Shown here one piece after another: positions 10,349 through 19,189 of a stretch of DNA of 64,000 bases. The stretch is from Salinicola aestuarinus. Its GTDB lineage: Bacteria; Pseudomonadota; Gammaproteobacteria; Pseudomonadales; Halomonadaceae. The translations under genes were made by a program, and so were the position numbers. How positions within the stretch are numbered: position 1 is the stretch's first letter; the number at the start of each line of letters is the position of its first letter. The notes below the pieces were generated by a model. That model saw only the letters and a program-made list of their open reading frames with translations, was not told the DNA's origin and made no database searches. The stretch is from positions 293,512-357,511 of the forward strand of contig NZ_PZJP01000008.1 in NCBI RefSeq assembly GCF_003206645.1. Direction: 5' to 3'.

Positions 10349-10987
10349 TCAGGCGGGCAGCGGGCAGGTGACGCCGGTGCCCTTCAGGCCGCAATACCCG
10401 TTGGGATTCTTGGCCAGATACTGCTGATGATCTTCTTCGGCATAGTAGAAAGCGTCCAGCGGACGAATTTCCGTGGTGATCTCGCCCAGACCTCGCTCGG
10501 AGAGTGCCGCTGCGTATTCGTCGCGGCTACGTTCGGCGACTTCGCGCTGAGCTTCGTTACCGTAGTAGATCGCCGAACGATACTGCGTGCCCTGATCGTT
10601 GCCCTGTCGCATGCCCTGGGTCGGATCATGAGCCTCCCAGAACACGCCGAGCAGCTGCTCGAGAGAGACCTGCGCCGGATCAAACACCACCCGGACCACC
10701 TCGGCATGGCCGGTCTTGCCGCTGCAGGTTTCCTGATAGGTCGGGTTGGGCGTAAAGCCGCCGGCGTAGCCTACGGCTGTGACGATCACACCGTCCAACT
10801 CCCAGAACAGACGCTCAGCGCCCCAGAAACAGCCCAGTCCCAGCACTATCTCTTCACTGCCCTGCGGAAACGGGGGCGTCATGCTGGCGCCGGTGACGAG
10901 ATGCTCGCCGCTGATCGCCAGCGGCTGGTCCCGGCCGGGCAAGGCACTGGCTCGATCGGGAAGGACGTCGGGTCGACGTTGAAACAT
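10349..10987 (-). CDS. msrA: Peptide methionine-(S)-S-oxide reductase
   Basis: Repairs oxidised methionine (S-sulfoxide) in proteins and free Met. The catalytic motif [17 protein letters not shown] carries the nucleophilic Cys, followed by [13 protein letters not shown] and [11 protein letters not shown]. The C-terminal [19 protein letters not shown] supplies the resolving cysteines. The length of 212 residues and the N-terminal extension ([13 protein letters not shown]) match the E. coli-type long form. An AGGAGGTG ribosome-binding site lies 5 bases before ATG 10987. Confidence 0.95.
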   Translation of the reverse strand: MFQRRPDVLPDRASALPGRDQPLAISGEHLVTGASMTPPFPQGSEEIVLGLGCFWGAERLFWELDGVIVTAVGYAGGFTPNPTYQETCSGKTGHAEVVRVVFDPAQVSLEQLLGVFWEAHDPTQGMRQGNDQGTQYRSAIYYGNEAQREVAERSRDEYAAALSERGLGEITTEIRPLDAFYYAEEDHQQYLAKNPNGYCGLKGTGVTCPLPA

Positions 10988-11038
10988 GGGAACACCTCCT
11001 GGTGAACGAAATCGGTCGATGGCGGTAGCGGGCCTTTC

Positions 11039-14000
11039 TCACGGCCCGCCCGAACGACCCAGGCTGAAGGTATAGATCAGATCCACAGCCTGGGCCGTGC
11101 CTGAAACCGCCTGAAGATAGAGATTCTGGATCAGGCGATAGCGAAGAGTGAGCTCCGCGATGGGAGAGAATATGCCGACGCCATAGCTCACCTTCAAGTC
11201 GTCGAAGACATAGCCGCTGACCACGACCTGACTGTCGTCGCCGGACCCCGAGGCATCCAGGCTGAGATCCTCGACGCCGAAGGTTTCCCCGACGCGGCCC
11301 ACGGCGCTGCCCGTCTGCGAGAGCGACAGTCCGATCAAGGCGGACGCCAGGGCGTCGTCGCCACCGCCGTCGTCATCTGGCGCGCGACCGCGAAGGATGT
11401 AAGAAAGCGCGCGACTTTCACTCATCGCCGGCTCGGAGAAGATGGTCAGACGGGGTGTGGATGCCTGCCCGGTCACCCGGAGACCGGCGATGACGTTGTC
11501 CTCGGTGGAATCCGGGTTGCGAATCGCCTCGAATCGCAGGCTCGGTTGCGACGCGGGGCCGCTGAATAGGACTTGCCCCTGGCGAATGATCAGATCCTGA
11601 CCGAATGAGGTGTAGGTGCCGTCGATGAGATTGACGTCGCCGTAAAGCTGTACCGGCCCCGTTCCCTGGCGAATTTCGAGTTCACCCCGCAGCCCCGCTT
11701 CCAGACCGTAGGCCTGCAGCTGGACGTCAGGACCCAGATACAGATTGACGCGCACATCGAGCTGCATCCCGGCGTCGGCCAGCGCTTTGGCGGTATCGGC
11801 GCCCTCGGCATTGTTGGCGGCGGCCTGGGCGGCATCACGGGTTCGATCCTCCTCCTCGGTGATGATCACGGTGTCGCTGCTGGGCGCCTGAGCCGACGTC
11901 GGGAGCTGACCGACCTCGAGCCGGGCCCACGGCACCGTCACGTCGCCGCGCACCTGCAGCCGCTGCGGCATCGCTCGGACTTGAATGTCCGGCGCCACCC
12001 GGAGACGGCCAAAGGCCGGCATGGCGATCATCAGCGGCGCTTGCGTGCCATCGATATCGACATTGGCACGCCACTCCGCCGGGTCCTGCCAATCGGCCCC
12101 CCCTTCGAGGTCGAGCCGCCCCTCCTCGCTCTGAACGTAACCCTCGAGCGTCGAGGTCTGCCCATCCAGTGCCAGGTCGAGCTGCGCGTCAGTGATCGCA
12201 ACCGGTGATACGCCGCCGCGCACGCTGACATCGGCGACCCGCACGTTGCCATTTAGAGCCGGCATCGCCAGTGTGCCACCCAGCGCGACATCGCCGTTGA
12301 TGGCTCCGCTCAGCTCATCGATACCTGCGACCAGTGGCTGATAGGGGGAAAAGCGCAGGTCATCCAGCTGCAGTCGACCCCCGAGCGTACCGGCGCCAGC
12401 GGGATCGTCGACGCGCGCCTCCAGACTCAGGGTGCCGGCATCCTCGAGGTTGAGGTCGACCTGTGCATTCGCGCGCTGCTGGTTCGCCTCGAGGGACATC
12501 GACAGCGTTACCTGCGGCACCTGCCAGGGCGCACCGCGAGCGTCGACACCGGTGATCAGGGCACGGCTGTCGATATCGGCGTTGGCGCTCCAGGCACTGC
12601 CCCCATTCGACCAGCTGGCCACGACGTCGCCGGCGGTTTGTCCTTCGACTCGCCAGCCGTCGGGCATGACATCATCGAGCAGTGCCATCGGCACGTCCTC
12701 AAGGTTCAGCGCTGCGCGACCCTGTGCGGCCGAGGCATTCATGCGCTCGGTGAGGCAGAGCGCGCCGCCCTGACGCCGATCCAGGCAGAACGGCGATACC
12801 GTAGCACTCGCGCCAGCCAGGTCGGCGTCGACATCGAACGGCGCTCTCAGAGAGACATCGCCGTAGTTTGTCCCCACCTCGAGTGACGAGAGCGTACCGC
12901 GGTACCGCTGGTTGGCCTGATTGAGACCGCCGGCGAGCGCCAGCGAGGCCCGGGAGACCGGCAGCCCCTCTCCTCCCGCCACATCGAGGTTGAGACGGTG
13001 CTGAGAGAGTCGACCGGTAAGCCCCAACGCCACCCGTTCGATGCGTTGATTCGCGGCTGCGATGCCGCCGGCATCCAGATCGACGTCGAATTCCGGGTCC
13101 TCTGTCCCGGTGGACGTTGCCTGCAGCGAGAGCCTGGCGATCCGACTGTCCCCAAAGCCGACATTGCTGCCGTCGAGATCCAGTGCGATCTGCGGGCGCT
13201 CGAGTGTGCCACGCCCCTTGAACGTACCGCGTAGCGCGCCGGAAAGCGTCGGCAGGAGGGTCCCCAGCGACGGCGCATCGATACGGCCATCAAGGGTCAG
13301 CCGGTCGTCGACACGACCGCTGGCAGTGACCCGATTGCTGCCTTGATGCAGATCGAGCTCGCGAACGTTCCACTGCATGTCACTGTTGCCGTCGAGACGC
13401 GCGGCGAGCCGAAGGGGGCGATCCTGCAGCCGCCCGTCGATGGCGAGCTGCGGCAGCGCGAGCTCCCAGCCGCCGTCTTGGCGCATGGCGAATGCCGCGC
13501 GCGCCTGGCCGTCGAGGTTACCGGTCACGGCATCGGTGAACGCCTCCAGCGGTAAGTCATCGACGTCGAGATCGAGGCTGGCGGAGGGCGTCGGCGTCCA
13601 GCGCACGACACCCTGGCTCTGGAGTTCGCCCCCCTCGCTCGCCAACCGCAGCGGCTGCCATTGAAAATGCTGCAGATCGCCACGGCCCTCGACGCCCAGT
13701 CCGATCGGGGGGAGATCCGCGCCCTGCGCTGCGAGATCGACGCTCGCGCGGTAATCGTCGAGCGTGCCCTGGACATCGAGCTGAAGCCGATCCAGTCGAT
13801 AAGCGGCCTTCGGTTCCATGCCGCTGACGGCTAGCGCGCCCTGAATGGAGGCCGGGTCCAGCTCGCCATCGCCGAAAGCGGCAAGGGTCTGTTGGGGCAG
13901 TGGCCAGCGCCACTCGCCCAGCGCTGCATGGATCACGAATGGTACACCCGGTTCAAAGGCCTGAACGCTGGCGTCAATGCTGGCCTCGCCAACCCCCTGG

Positions 14001-15220
14001 GTATCCAGCGCGATATCGAGATCAGCCAGGGAACCCTGCAGATCGAGGGCAATGCGCTGACCCGCGACGGGTGCTCGATCGATACTGCCCCGCAGCGACA
14101 GCGTCAGGGGTAAGTCACCGGTGAGCTCGGCCTTGCCCTCCACGGCAAGATGACCGTCGGGCGCCTCGAGCGTCAGCGATTGCAGCTCGATCTGGCGCTC
14201 GACGGCGGAGAGCGACAACGCCAGTCGATCGAGCCGCTGCGGCGTTGGCCCTTCCAGCTCGAGATCACTGATGACCAGGCTCGGCACCTCGAGCTGCAGC
14301 GGCAGTTCGAAATCCGGCAGCTCGCGTCGCAGCGTCTGCAGCTGATCCTCAATCGCAGCGACAAGCGGGTTTTCCGTTGCGCGATTCGCGGCACCGCTGA
14401 CGTTGGCCGCCGCGGCCAGCGTCAGTGCACTCAGCGGGGCGCTGGGTGCACTCTCATCCAATCCCGACGGGAGAGTCGGTACGACATCGGAGAGTGTCGA
14501 ACCCACATCGGGCGAACCGGCCAGGCGCACCGCCACATCGATCGCGGTGGGCGACACGACGCCATCCCCGAGTCCGGTGACAGCCATGTCGTCGGCGAGG
14601 ACGTCGACGCTGGGAGAATCGTCAGAAACGTCGGCTGGCGCAGGCGCAGGCAGACGAATACGAGTGCCCTCGAGCGTCGTCGGCAACAGCGCCAGTTGGT
14701 TGCCATCCATCGTCGCGCCCGTCTGGAACCTGTCCCAGCCGATGTGCGTGTCGTTGGCGAGTGCGACCTCCACGTCGTCGAGGCTGACGTTACGGATCTC
14801 GATGGGAATCGGCGTCGAAATCGTCGGCAGACCGGCATCGCTTTCCGGTGGCGGCTCGGGAGATGTCGCTTCGCTCTGATCGATTCGAATTCTCGCCCCG
14901 CTCACGCTGAGATCGTCGAGGCACACTCGTCCCTTGAGCAGGCAGTCGTCAGCCCAGGCAAGATGCAACCGGTCGACGCTCACGTGCAGGGTGGCGACAT
15001 CGAGCGTCAGCGCGTCGATGGTCAGTTCATCAAGCGGCGCGCCCTCGAAGCGCTCGGCCTGCACCAGCCCACGGGTCTGAGCCTGGTCGAAGAGCCAATG
15101 GGCACCCCAGGGCGACAACCCAGCGCCGAGCAGCAACAGCACCATGCCAATCAGACACAGGAGCAGCAGCAGTACCAGCCGAATCAGAACTCCGGCCCGA
15201 TGGAGAAATGCAGACGCCAA
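11039..15220 (-). CDS. tamB: TamB, translocation and assembly module subunit
   Basis: Very large inner-membrane-anchored AsmA-like protein (1393 residues; E. coli about 1260) that spans the periplasm and works with TamA in outer-membrane protein insertion and lipid transport. An N-terminal signal anchor (VLIRLVLLLLLCLIGMVLLL) is followed by a long run of amphipathic beta strands. The C-terminal DUF490 domain includes GDVNLIDGTYTSFGQDLIIR and ends with the barrel-like strands ELTLRYRLIQNLYLQ. Its start overlaps the end of tamA by 37 nt, so the two are translationally coupled. The central part is Asp/Ala-rich and high GC, consistent with a halophile. Confidence 0.93.
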   Translation of the reverse strand: MASAFLHRAGVLIRLVLLLLLCLIGMVLLLLGAGLSPWGAHWLFDQAQTRGLVQAERFEGAPLDELTIDALTLDVATLHVSVDRLHLAWADDCLLKGRVCLDDLSVSGARIRIDQSEATSPEPPPESDAGLPTISTPIPIEIRNVSLDDVEVALANDTHIGWDRFQTGATMDGNQLALLPTTLEGTRIRLPAPAPADVSDDSPSVDVLADDMAVTGLGDGVVSPTAIDVAVRLAGSPDVGSTLSDVVPTLPSGLDESAPSAPLSALTLAAAANVSGAANRATENPLVAAIEDQLQTLRRELPDFELPLQLEVPSLVISDLELEGPTPQRLDRLALSLSAVERQIELQSLTLEAPDGHLAVEGKAELTGDLPLTLSLRGSIDRAPVAGQRIALDLQGSLADLDIALDTQGVGEASIDASVQAFEPGVPFVIHAALGEWRWPLPQQTLAAFGDGELDPASIQGALAVSGMEPKAAYRLDRLQLDVQGTLDDYRASVDLAAQGADLPPIGLGVEGRGDLQHFQWQPLRLASEGGELQSQGVVRWTPTPSASLDLDVDDLPLEAFTDAVTGNLDGQARAAFAMRQDGGWELALPQLAIDGRLQDRPLRLAARLDGNSDMQWNVRELDLHQGSNRVTASGRVDDRLTLDGRIDAPSLGTLLPTLSGALRGTFKGRGTLERPQIALDLDGSNVGFGDSRIARLSLQATSTGTEDPEFDVDLDAGGIAAANQRIERVALGLTGRLSQHRLNLDVAGGEGLPVSRASLALAGGLNQANQRYRGTLSSLEVGTNYGDVSLRAPFDVDADLAGASATVSPFCLDRRQGGALCLTERMNASAAQGRAALNLEDVPMALLDDVMPDGWRVEGQTAGDVVASWSNGGSAWSANADIDSRALITGVDARGAPWQVPQVTLSMSLEANQQRANAQVDLNLEDAGTLSLEARVDDPAGAGTLGGRLQLDDLRFSPYQPLVAGIDELSGAINGDVALGGTLAMPALNGNVRVADVSVRGGVSPVAITDAQLDLALDGQTSTLEGYVQSEEGRLDLEGGADWQDPAEWRANVDIDGTQAPLMIAMPAFGRLRVAPDIQVRAMPQRLQVRGDVTVPWARLEVGQLPTSAQAPSSDTVIITEEEDRTRDAAQAAANNAEGADTAKALADAGMQLDVRVNLYLGPDVQLQAYGLEAGLRGELEIRQGTGPVQLYGDVNLIDGTYTSFGQDLIIRQGQVLFSGPASQPSLRFEAIRNPDSTEDNVIAGLRVTGQASTPRLTIFSEPAMSESRALSYILRGRAPDDDGGGDDALASALIGLSLSQTGSAVGRVGETFGVEDLSLDASGSGDDSQVVVSGYVFDDLKVSYGVGIFSPIAELTLRYRLIQNLYLQAVSGTAQAVDLIYTFSLGRSGGP

Positions 15221-17058
15221 GAGTCCTCCTCGTCATCGAAAGGATGGGCAATGTCGAAACGAATCGGGCCCACGGGAGAGATCCAGCGCACGCCGAGGCC
15301 TGCGCCGGTCTTGAGTTCTTCAGGCCACCACTCGTCGAAGGCGTCGCCGGAATCCACGAAGGTGGCACTCCAGAAGTTTCCGGTCAGATGGCGCTGATAC
15401 TCGAGGCTGCCGGTCAGCATGTGCTGCCCGCCCAGAAGCTCACCGTCATCGTTTTCCGGCGACAGAGTCTCGTAGGAGTAGCCACGAATGCTCTGATCGC
15501 CACCGGCGAAAAAGCGCAGTGACGGCGGTATCTTGTCGAAGGTGTTGGTGGCCATGGCACCGCCCCCCAGCCGCCCTACGAAGCGGTTTTCCGTACCGAG
15601 TGTACGAATCCAGTGCGAGTTGAAGGTGGTACGAACGAAACGTGCGTCCGACCCCCAGGCGGGGTCGGACCACTCCAGAGTGAGCTGCTGCTTGTCGCCC
15701 CAGCTGGGGAATGTCGCGTTACGCTTGCGCGTCCGGGACCAGCTGATGCCCGGATAGAGCAGCAGCACGGCATCGTCCTGATCCGCCTGAGTGAAGTCCT
15801 CGTAGGTCGTCTGCCAATAGAGGTCCTGAATCCAGCCGTTGGCGAACTCCCAGTGCCGTGCCACCTGCACCGAGCTTTCAAAGCTCTCGGTGTCTTCGTT
15901 GTCGACGCTCTCGAGCCCGTAGCGGACGCGGTAGCTATCCCGCAGCGGGTTCTCGAGCGGGATGCTGTACTCTCCAGAAAAACGCTGCTCCGGCGCGGAG
16001 AGATAGAACGAGTTGGTCAGACTGTGACCGTAGCGGTTGAGCCACGGCATCGTCCAAGAGAATTGGGTCCGCGGCCCCACGTCGGTGGCAAAGCCAACCC
16101 CGACTTCAAACTGGTGACGATCCGCCGGCGTGAGTTCGACGTCCACCGGCACGATGGTGGGCCGACTATCGGTAATCTGGCGCGCGACCTGTAGGCCGGC
16201 ACCGCCCAGCACCTGCCCCGGATCCAGCGTGGTATCGCGCCCGGTCGCCTCGCGCCACCAGACGCTGGGGGCCGGCGGCTGGGAGTCTTCATTGATCCGC
16301 GGGCGAACCGAGACGCCACGAAACCATTCCGTCTGCCCCAGATTCTGACTCAGCACGGCGAGATCCCCGGCCAGGTAAGGGTCGTTGGGCGCGAACGGGA
16401 CCATGGTATGCAGGCGTTCTCGGTCGATCTGACTGCCGCGAAAATAGACGTGGCCGAAGCGGTAGCGGTCACCGCTGTCCATATCGAGAAAGATGCGGGC
16501 ACTCTCTTCCCAGGGCCTGACCTCGATGCGCTGCTGGCGAAAACGGGAGTTGAAGTAGCCTCGCTCGAGCGCCAGTGTCGATAGCCGACTCTTGAAGCTG
16601 TCGTAGCTAGCGTGCACGAGCGGGTCGCCAACCTTCAGCGGATTGGCAGCGAGTGCCTCGTCGAAAGCCTCGTCCTGCTCGGCGTCACCGCGGACGCCGA
16701 CATCGAGCTGCGTGATGTGGGTGCGCTCGCCCGGGTCGACATCGATGATCACGCTGACATCCGTCTCGCCGGCATAGGTCGTGGCGAGCGCTGCGCCGTA
16801 ATAGCCGTAAGCCTGCAGCGCCTTTTGCGCACGTTCACGAACCACGCCATCCAGGCGTTCCCGTGTCGCCTGGCTCTCGGGCTCGAGGTCCGACAGAATG
16901 TCGACGATATTGTCGGCGGCCGCGCCGGAGAGGCCGCGGACTTCGGCCTCGAGCGCCAATGCCGGGGTCGCCATGGGCAGTGCGAGGACAACGAACACCG
17001 CCGCGACGAGCGACGAGCGTCGTCGTCGGGTTAGCACGACTGGCGCGAATGCGGACAT
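15184..17058 (-). CDS. tamA: TamA, Omp85-family outer-membrane assembly protein
   Basis: Outer-membrane barrel of the TAM complex. A signal peptide ends at about residue 35 (LALPMATPALA), followed by POTRA domains and a C-terminal 16-strand Omp85 barrel. The lid-loop motif is visible as FAGGDQSIRGY, and the protein ends WRLHFSIGPEF with a terminal aromatic. The length is 624 residues. A GGAGG ribosome-binding site at the end of the preceding coiled-coil gene serves ATG 17058; only four bases separate those two genes. It overlaps tamB, so the operon order is coiled-coil gene, tamA, tamB. Confidence 0.93.
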   Translation of the reverse strand: MSAFAPVVLTRRRRSSLVAAVFVVLALPMATPALALEAEVRGLSGAAADNIVDILSDLEPESQATRERLDGVVRERAQKALQAYGYYGAALATTYAGETDVSVIIDVDPGERTHITQLDVGVRGDAEQDEAFDEALAANPLKVGDPLVHASYDSFKSRLSTLALERGYFNSRFRQQRIEVRPWEESARIFLDMDSGDRYRFGHVYFRGSQIDRERLHTMVPFAPNDPYLAGDLAVLSQNLGQTEWFRGVSVRPRINEDSQPPAPSVWWREATGRDTTLDPGQVLGGAGLQVARQITDSRPTIVPVDVELTPADRHQFEVGVGFATDVGPRTQFSWTMPWLNRYGHSLTNSFYLSAPEQRFSGEYSIPLENPLRDSYRVRYGLESVDNEDTESFESSVQVARHWEFANGWIQDLYWQTTYEDFTQADQDDAVLLLYPGISWSRTRKRNATFPSWGDKQQLTLEWSDPAWGSDARFVRTTFNSHWIRTLGTENRFVGRLGGGAMATNTFDKIPPSLRFFAGGDQSIRGYSYETLSPENDDGELLGGQHMLTGSLEYQRHLTGNFWSATFVDSGDAFDEWWPEELKTGAGLGVRWISPVGPIRFDIAHPFDDEEDSWRLHFSIGPEF

Positions 17059-17062
17059 GAGT

Positions 17063-18166
17063 TCAGCCTCCGCCGCGCTGAAGATTGGCCACGTCGGTCA
17101 TCAGAGACGTCACCCGGCGTGTCAGCTGGGCGCGGCTGGCATCAAGGGATTCCAGGCGCTCCCGAATCTCGCGAATCTGATCACGGCTGACGCCGCTTGG
17201 CAGGTTGCTGACGCGAGTCTGTACGCCTTCGACGGCTGCACTCAGTGCGGTCTGCCCCTGGCGCAGTTCAATGAGCCCACCTTTTAGACTCGCAACGTCC
17301 GCCGCGGAGGGCGTCTCTCGGCTCGATAGCGAGTCGACTTGATCTTCCAGTCTCGTCATCGAGCCCTGCAGCGTCTGGACCGTCGCTGCCAGTCCCTCGA
17401 TCGCGTCGTTGCCCGCGCCCGCTTCGCCCTGCTGATCTACCTGATCAGCCAGTGCCGCCTGACGCTGCGTCAGCGAGTCGACGCTTGAGGACACTGCCTG
17501 CTGACGGGACGCTAGCTGCTCGCTCCGCGAACGCGTGGCATCGAGCGTCTGGCTCAGCGCGTCGAGACGCTCGCCGACGCCCGTTTCGAAATCCTCAAGC
17601 GTGGCGATGCGTGCGCCGAGCGCGCCACGTTCGTCCTCGGCGGTATTCTCCAGAGCAGAAAAGGAATCCTGCAGCGCCGTGATCAGCGTCCGCTGATTGT
17701 CGACGATGGTGCGGAGGTCATCGACGCGCGCCTCCAGGTCGCTGCGGTCACTGGCGTCAGCGAGCCGGGTCTCGAGGCTGCCGGTGGCCGCACGCGTGGC
17801 TTCGAGGCGCTGTTCGAGATCGTCGACACTCGCCCGCAGGTCCTCGCCGGCGCTATCGATCGTCGATCCTGTCGCCGCGATGCGCTGATCCATTCGCTCG
17901 AACCTCGCGTTCCATGCCTGCCGGTCGTGCTGGTACTGCCAGATGACGGCACCGAGGGCGCCCACGAGAAGCAGAATCAGTAGCCAAAGTGGCCAGACCC
18001 GTGGCCCCCGCTGAGTCGCGCGGGTCGTGTGCGAGGACGACCGGCGAGGCGCCGTCGCGTCGCGCCGGTCTGGGACGATGTGGCCATCGGAAGCGTGGCG
18101 GTCACTGATCGAGGGCCTGGAAGCGCCCGAGCGGCGAGAATCGGATGAGTCGTCGGAGGGGGGCAT
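17063..18166 (-). CDS. Single-pass membrane coiled-coil protein in the tamAB operon
   Basis: Function not recognised. The 367-residue protein has a Ser/Arg-rich disordered N-terminus (about residues 1-55), one hydrophobic helix (WPLWLLILLLVGALGAVIW, about 58-76) and then nearly 290 residues of almost uninterrupted heptad-type coiled coil rich in Gln, Ala, Asp, Ser and Arg (for example RIAATGSTIDSAGEDLRASV). The positively charged N-terminus suggests it stays in the cytoplasm with the coil in the periplasm. It lies four bases upstream of tamA and is first in that operon, so a role in spanning or spacing the envelope for TamAB is a reasonable inference. ATG 18166 has an AAGGTGA site nine bases upstream. 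Confidence 0.75.
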   Translation of the reverse strand: MPPSDDSSDSRRSGASRPSISDRHASDGHIVPDRRDATAPRRSSSHTTRATQRGPRVWPLWLLILLLVGALGAVIWQYQHDRQAWNARFERMDQRIAATGSTIDSAGEDLRASVDDLEQRLEATRAATGSLETRLADASDRSDLEARVDDLRTIVDNQRTLITALQDSFSALENTAEDERGALGARIATLEDFETGVGERLDALSQTLDATRSRSEQLASRQQAVSSSVDSLTQRQAALADQVDQQGEAGAGNDAIEGLAATVQTLQGSMTRLEDQVDSLSSRETPSAADVASLKGGLIELRQGQTALSAAVEGVQTRVSNLPSGVSRDQIREIRERLESLDASRAQLTRRVTSLMTDVANLQRGGG

Positions 18167-18441
18167 TGCCGTGAATCACCTTACCGATGAGGAGCTGGAC
18201 CAATGATGAAGGGTAACGTCGGCGAAAGCGACGACGCGCCGGCTGAGTGTCAGTCGATCACTGTCGGGGTCGTTCACTCCCTGACAGCGACAGTGCGGGA
18301 ATCTACAGTCGAGTACCTCGGGTACCGGTGCCCCGCGCCGAGTACCCGATTCATCCGGGTTCGACGTCATAAAGGCACTGTAGCCCGTCAGAGACCGGCC
18401 GCGATAGCATACGCGCTCAATCGCCACCGTCCAGAGCTCTC
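18167..18441. other. Divergent intergenic region with short repeats
   Basis: This 275-bp gap separates the tam operon (-) from the SOD-like gene (+). It contains the inverted repeat TCGGGTAC (18318-18325) / GTACCCGA (18342-18349), and GAGTACC occurs twice (18311 and 18340). A 64-codon minus-strand frame starting near 18370 has irregular codon use and no recognisable product. It is probably promoter and leader sequence for both genes. Confidence 0.4.
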
Positions 18442-19107
18442 ATGACGCCTCTTTCGACCGATATCGATCGTCTTTCTGGCTTGCCCGAACACGGCGAACG
18501 CGCACCCTCGACGGCAGGCTTCGAGCTGCCGGCACTGCCGTTCGAACGGCACTCCCTCGAGCCGGCCATTTCTCGTGCCCAGATCGACCTGCTCTATAGC
18601 TATTATCACCGTTCACAGATCGACCAGGTCAACCGCGCGGCCACCTCTAACGCCGCCGGGCAATCGCTGGCGACGCTCGCCACCGGCACCGCTTTCAGCG
18701 CTGCCACTGCCGCCGGTGAGGCGTGGAATCTCACCGCTTTCTGGCACGGCCTGACGGCGCGTCCGGCGTCGGCACCGGCGTCGATGACGCGGGCGGTCAA
18801 CCGGGACTTCGGGAGTTGGGGGGATCTCGCCTCGCGTTGGCGCCAAACCATCGCCTCGAGCGATGCGCCCTGGAGCTGGCTAGTGATGACGCCCAGGGGA
18901 GAATTGCAGACGCAGTCGACGCGACAGGGAGAGCGGCCGGCCGACGCCATTCCACTGCTGGCGATCGCGCTGATGCCGGATGCCTATCGTCTGGATTTCT
19001 CCAGCGACCGCTCGGCCTACTTCGATGCGCTCTGGCCACTGCTGAACTGGGAGTATGCCGCGCTCTGCCTGAATGTCTCGTCACCCGACGAGTCTGCCGT
19101 CGACTAA
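18442..19107 (+). CDS. Superoxide dismutase-fold protein lacking all four metal ligands
   Basis: Homologue of Fe/Mn superoxide dismutase, 221 residues. Family blocks are easy to align: FELPALPFERHSLEPAIS, the helix WNLTAFWHGL (normally WNHTFYW), SWLVMTPRGEL and LLNWEYAA. Yet every metal ligand is replaced. Using E. coli SodB numbering, His26 becomes Leu51, His73 Leu97, Asp156 Ala176 and His160 Asp180. The core hydrophobic and aromatic residues are kept and there is no frameshift, so it appears to be a maintained non-enzymatic protein rather than a decaying gene. It carries about 27 extra N-terminal residues. No signal peptide is seen. Dismutase activity is not expected. Confidence 0.85.
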   Translation: MTPLSTDIDRLSGLPEHGERAPSTAGFELPALPFERHSLEPAISRAQIDLLYSYYHRSQIDQVNRAATSNAAGQSLATLATGTAFSAATAAGEAWNLTAFWHGLTARPASAPASMTRAVNRDFGSWGDLASRWRQTIASSDAPWSWLVMTPRGELQTQSTRQGERPADAIPLLAIALMPDAYRLDFSSDRSAYFDALWPLLNWEYAALCLNVSSPDESAVD

Positions 19108-19135
19108 GGCCACCGGGGCCGCCGGACCGTCAAGC

Positions 19136-19170
19136 GACAGCGCCCGGCGGGAATACCGCCGGGCGCTGTC
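19136..19170. terminator. Strong hairpin between convergent SOD-like gene and ugd-like gene
   Basis: GACAGCGCCCGGCGG (19136-19150) and CCGCCGGGCGCTGTC (19156-19170) form a perfect 15-bp stem with loop GAATA. There is no T-tract on either side, but the position between two converging genes and the stability suggest a bidirectional terminator. Confidence 0.7.
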
Positions 19171-19189
19171 ACCGGAGAGCCGCGGCGAG

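Noticed and set aside
14150..15397. Long plus-strand frame of about 415 codons opposite tamB/tamA
   Set aside because: Gln/Arg/His-rich antisense shadow of a high-GC gene; the minus strand carries recognisable TamB and TamA.
18176..18370. Small Cys-containing frame upstream of the coiled-coil gene
   Set aside because: GC at third positions is irregular and no family is matched; it overlaps the likely tam operon promoter.
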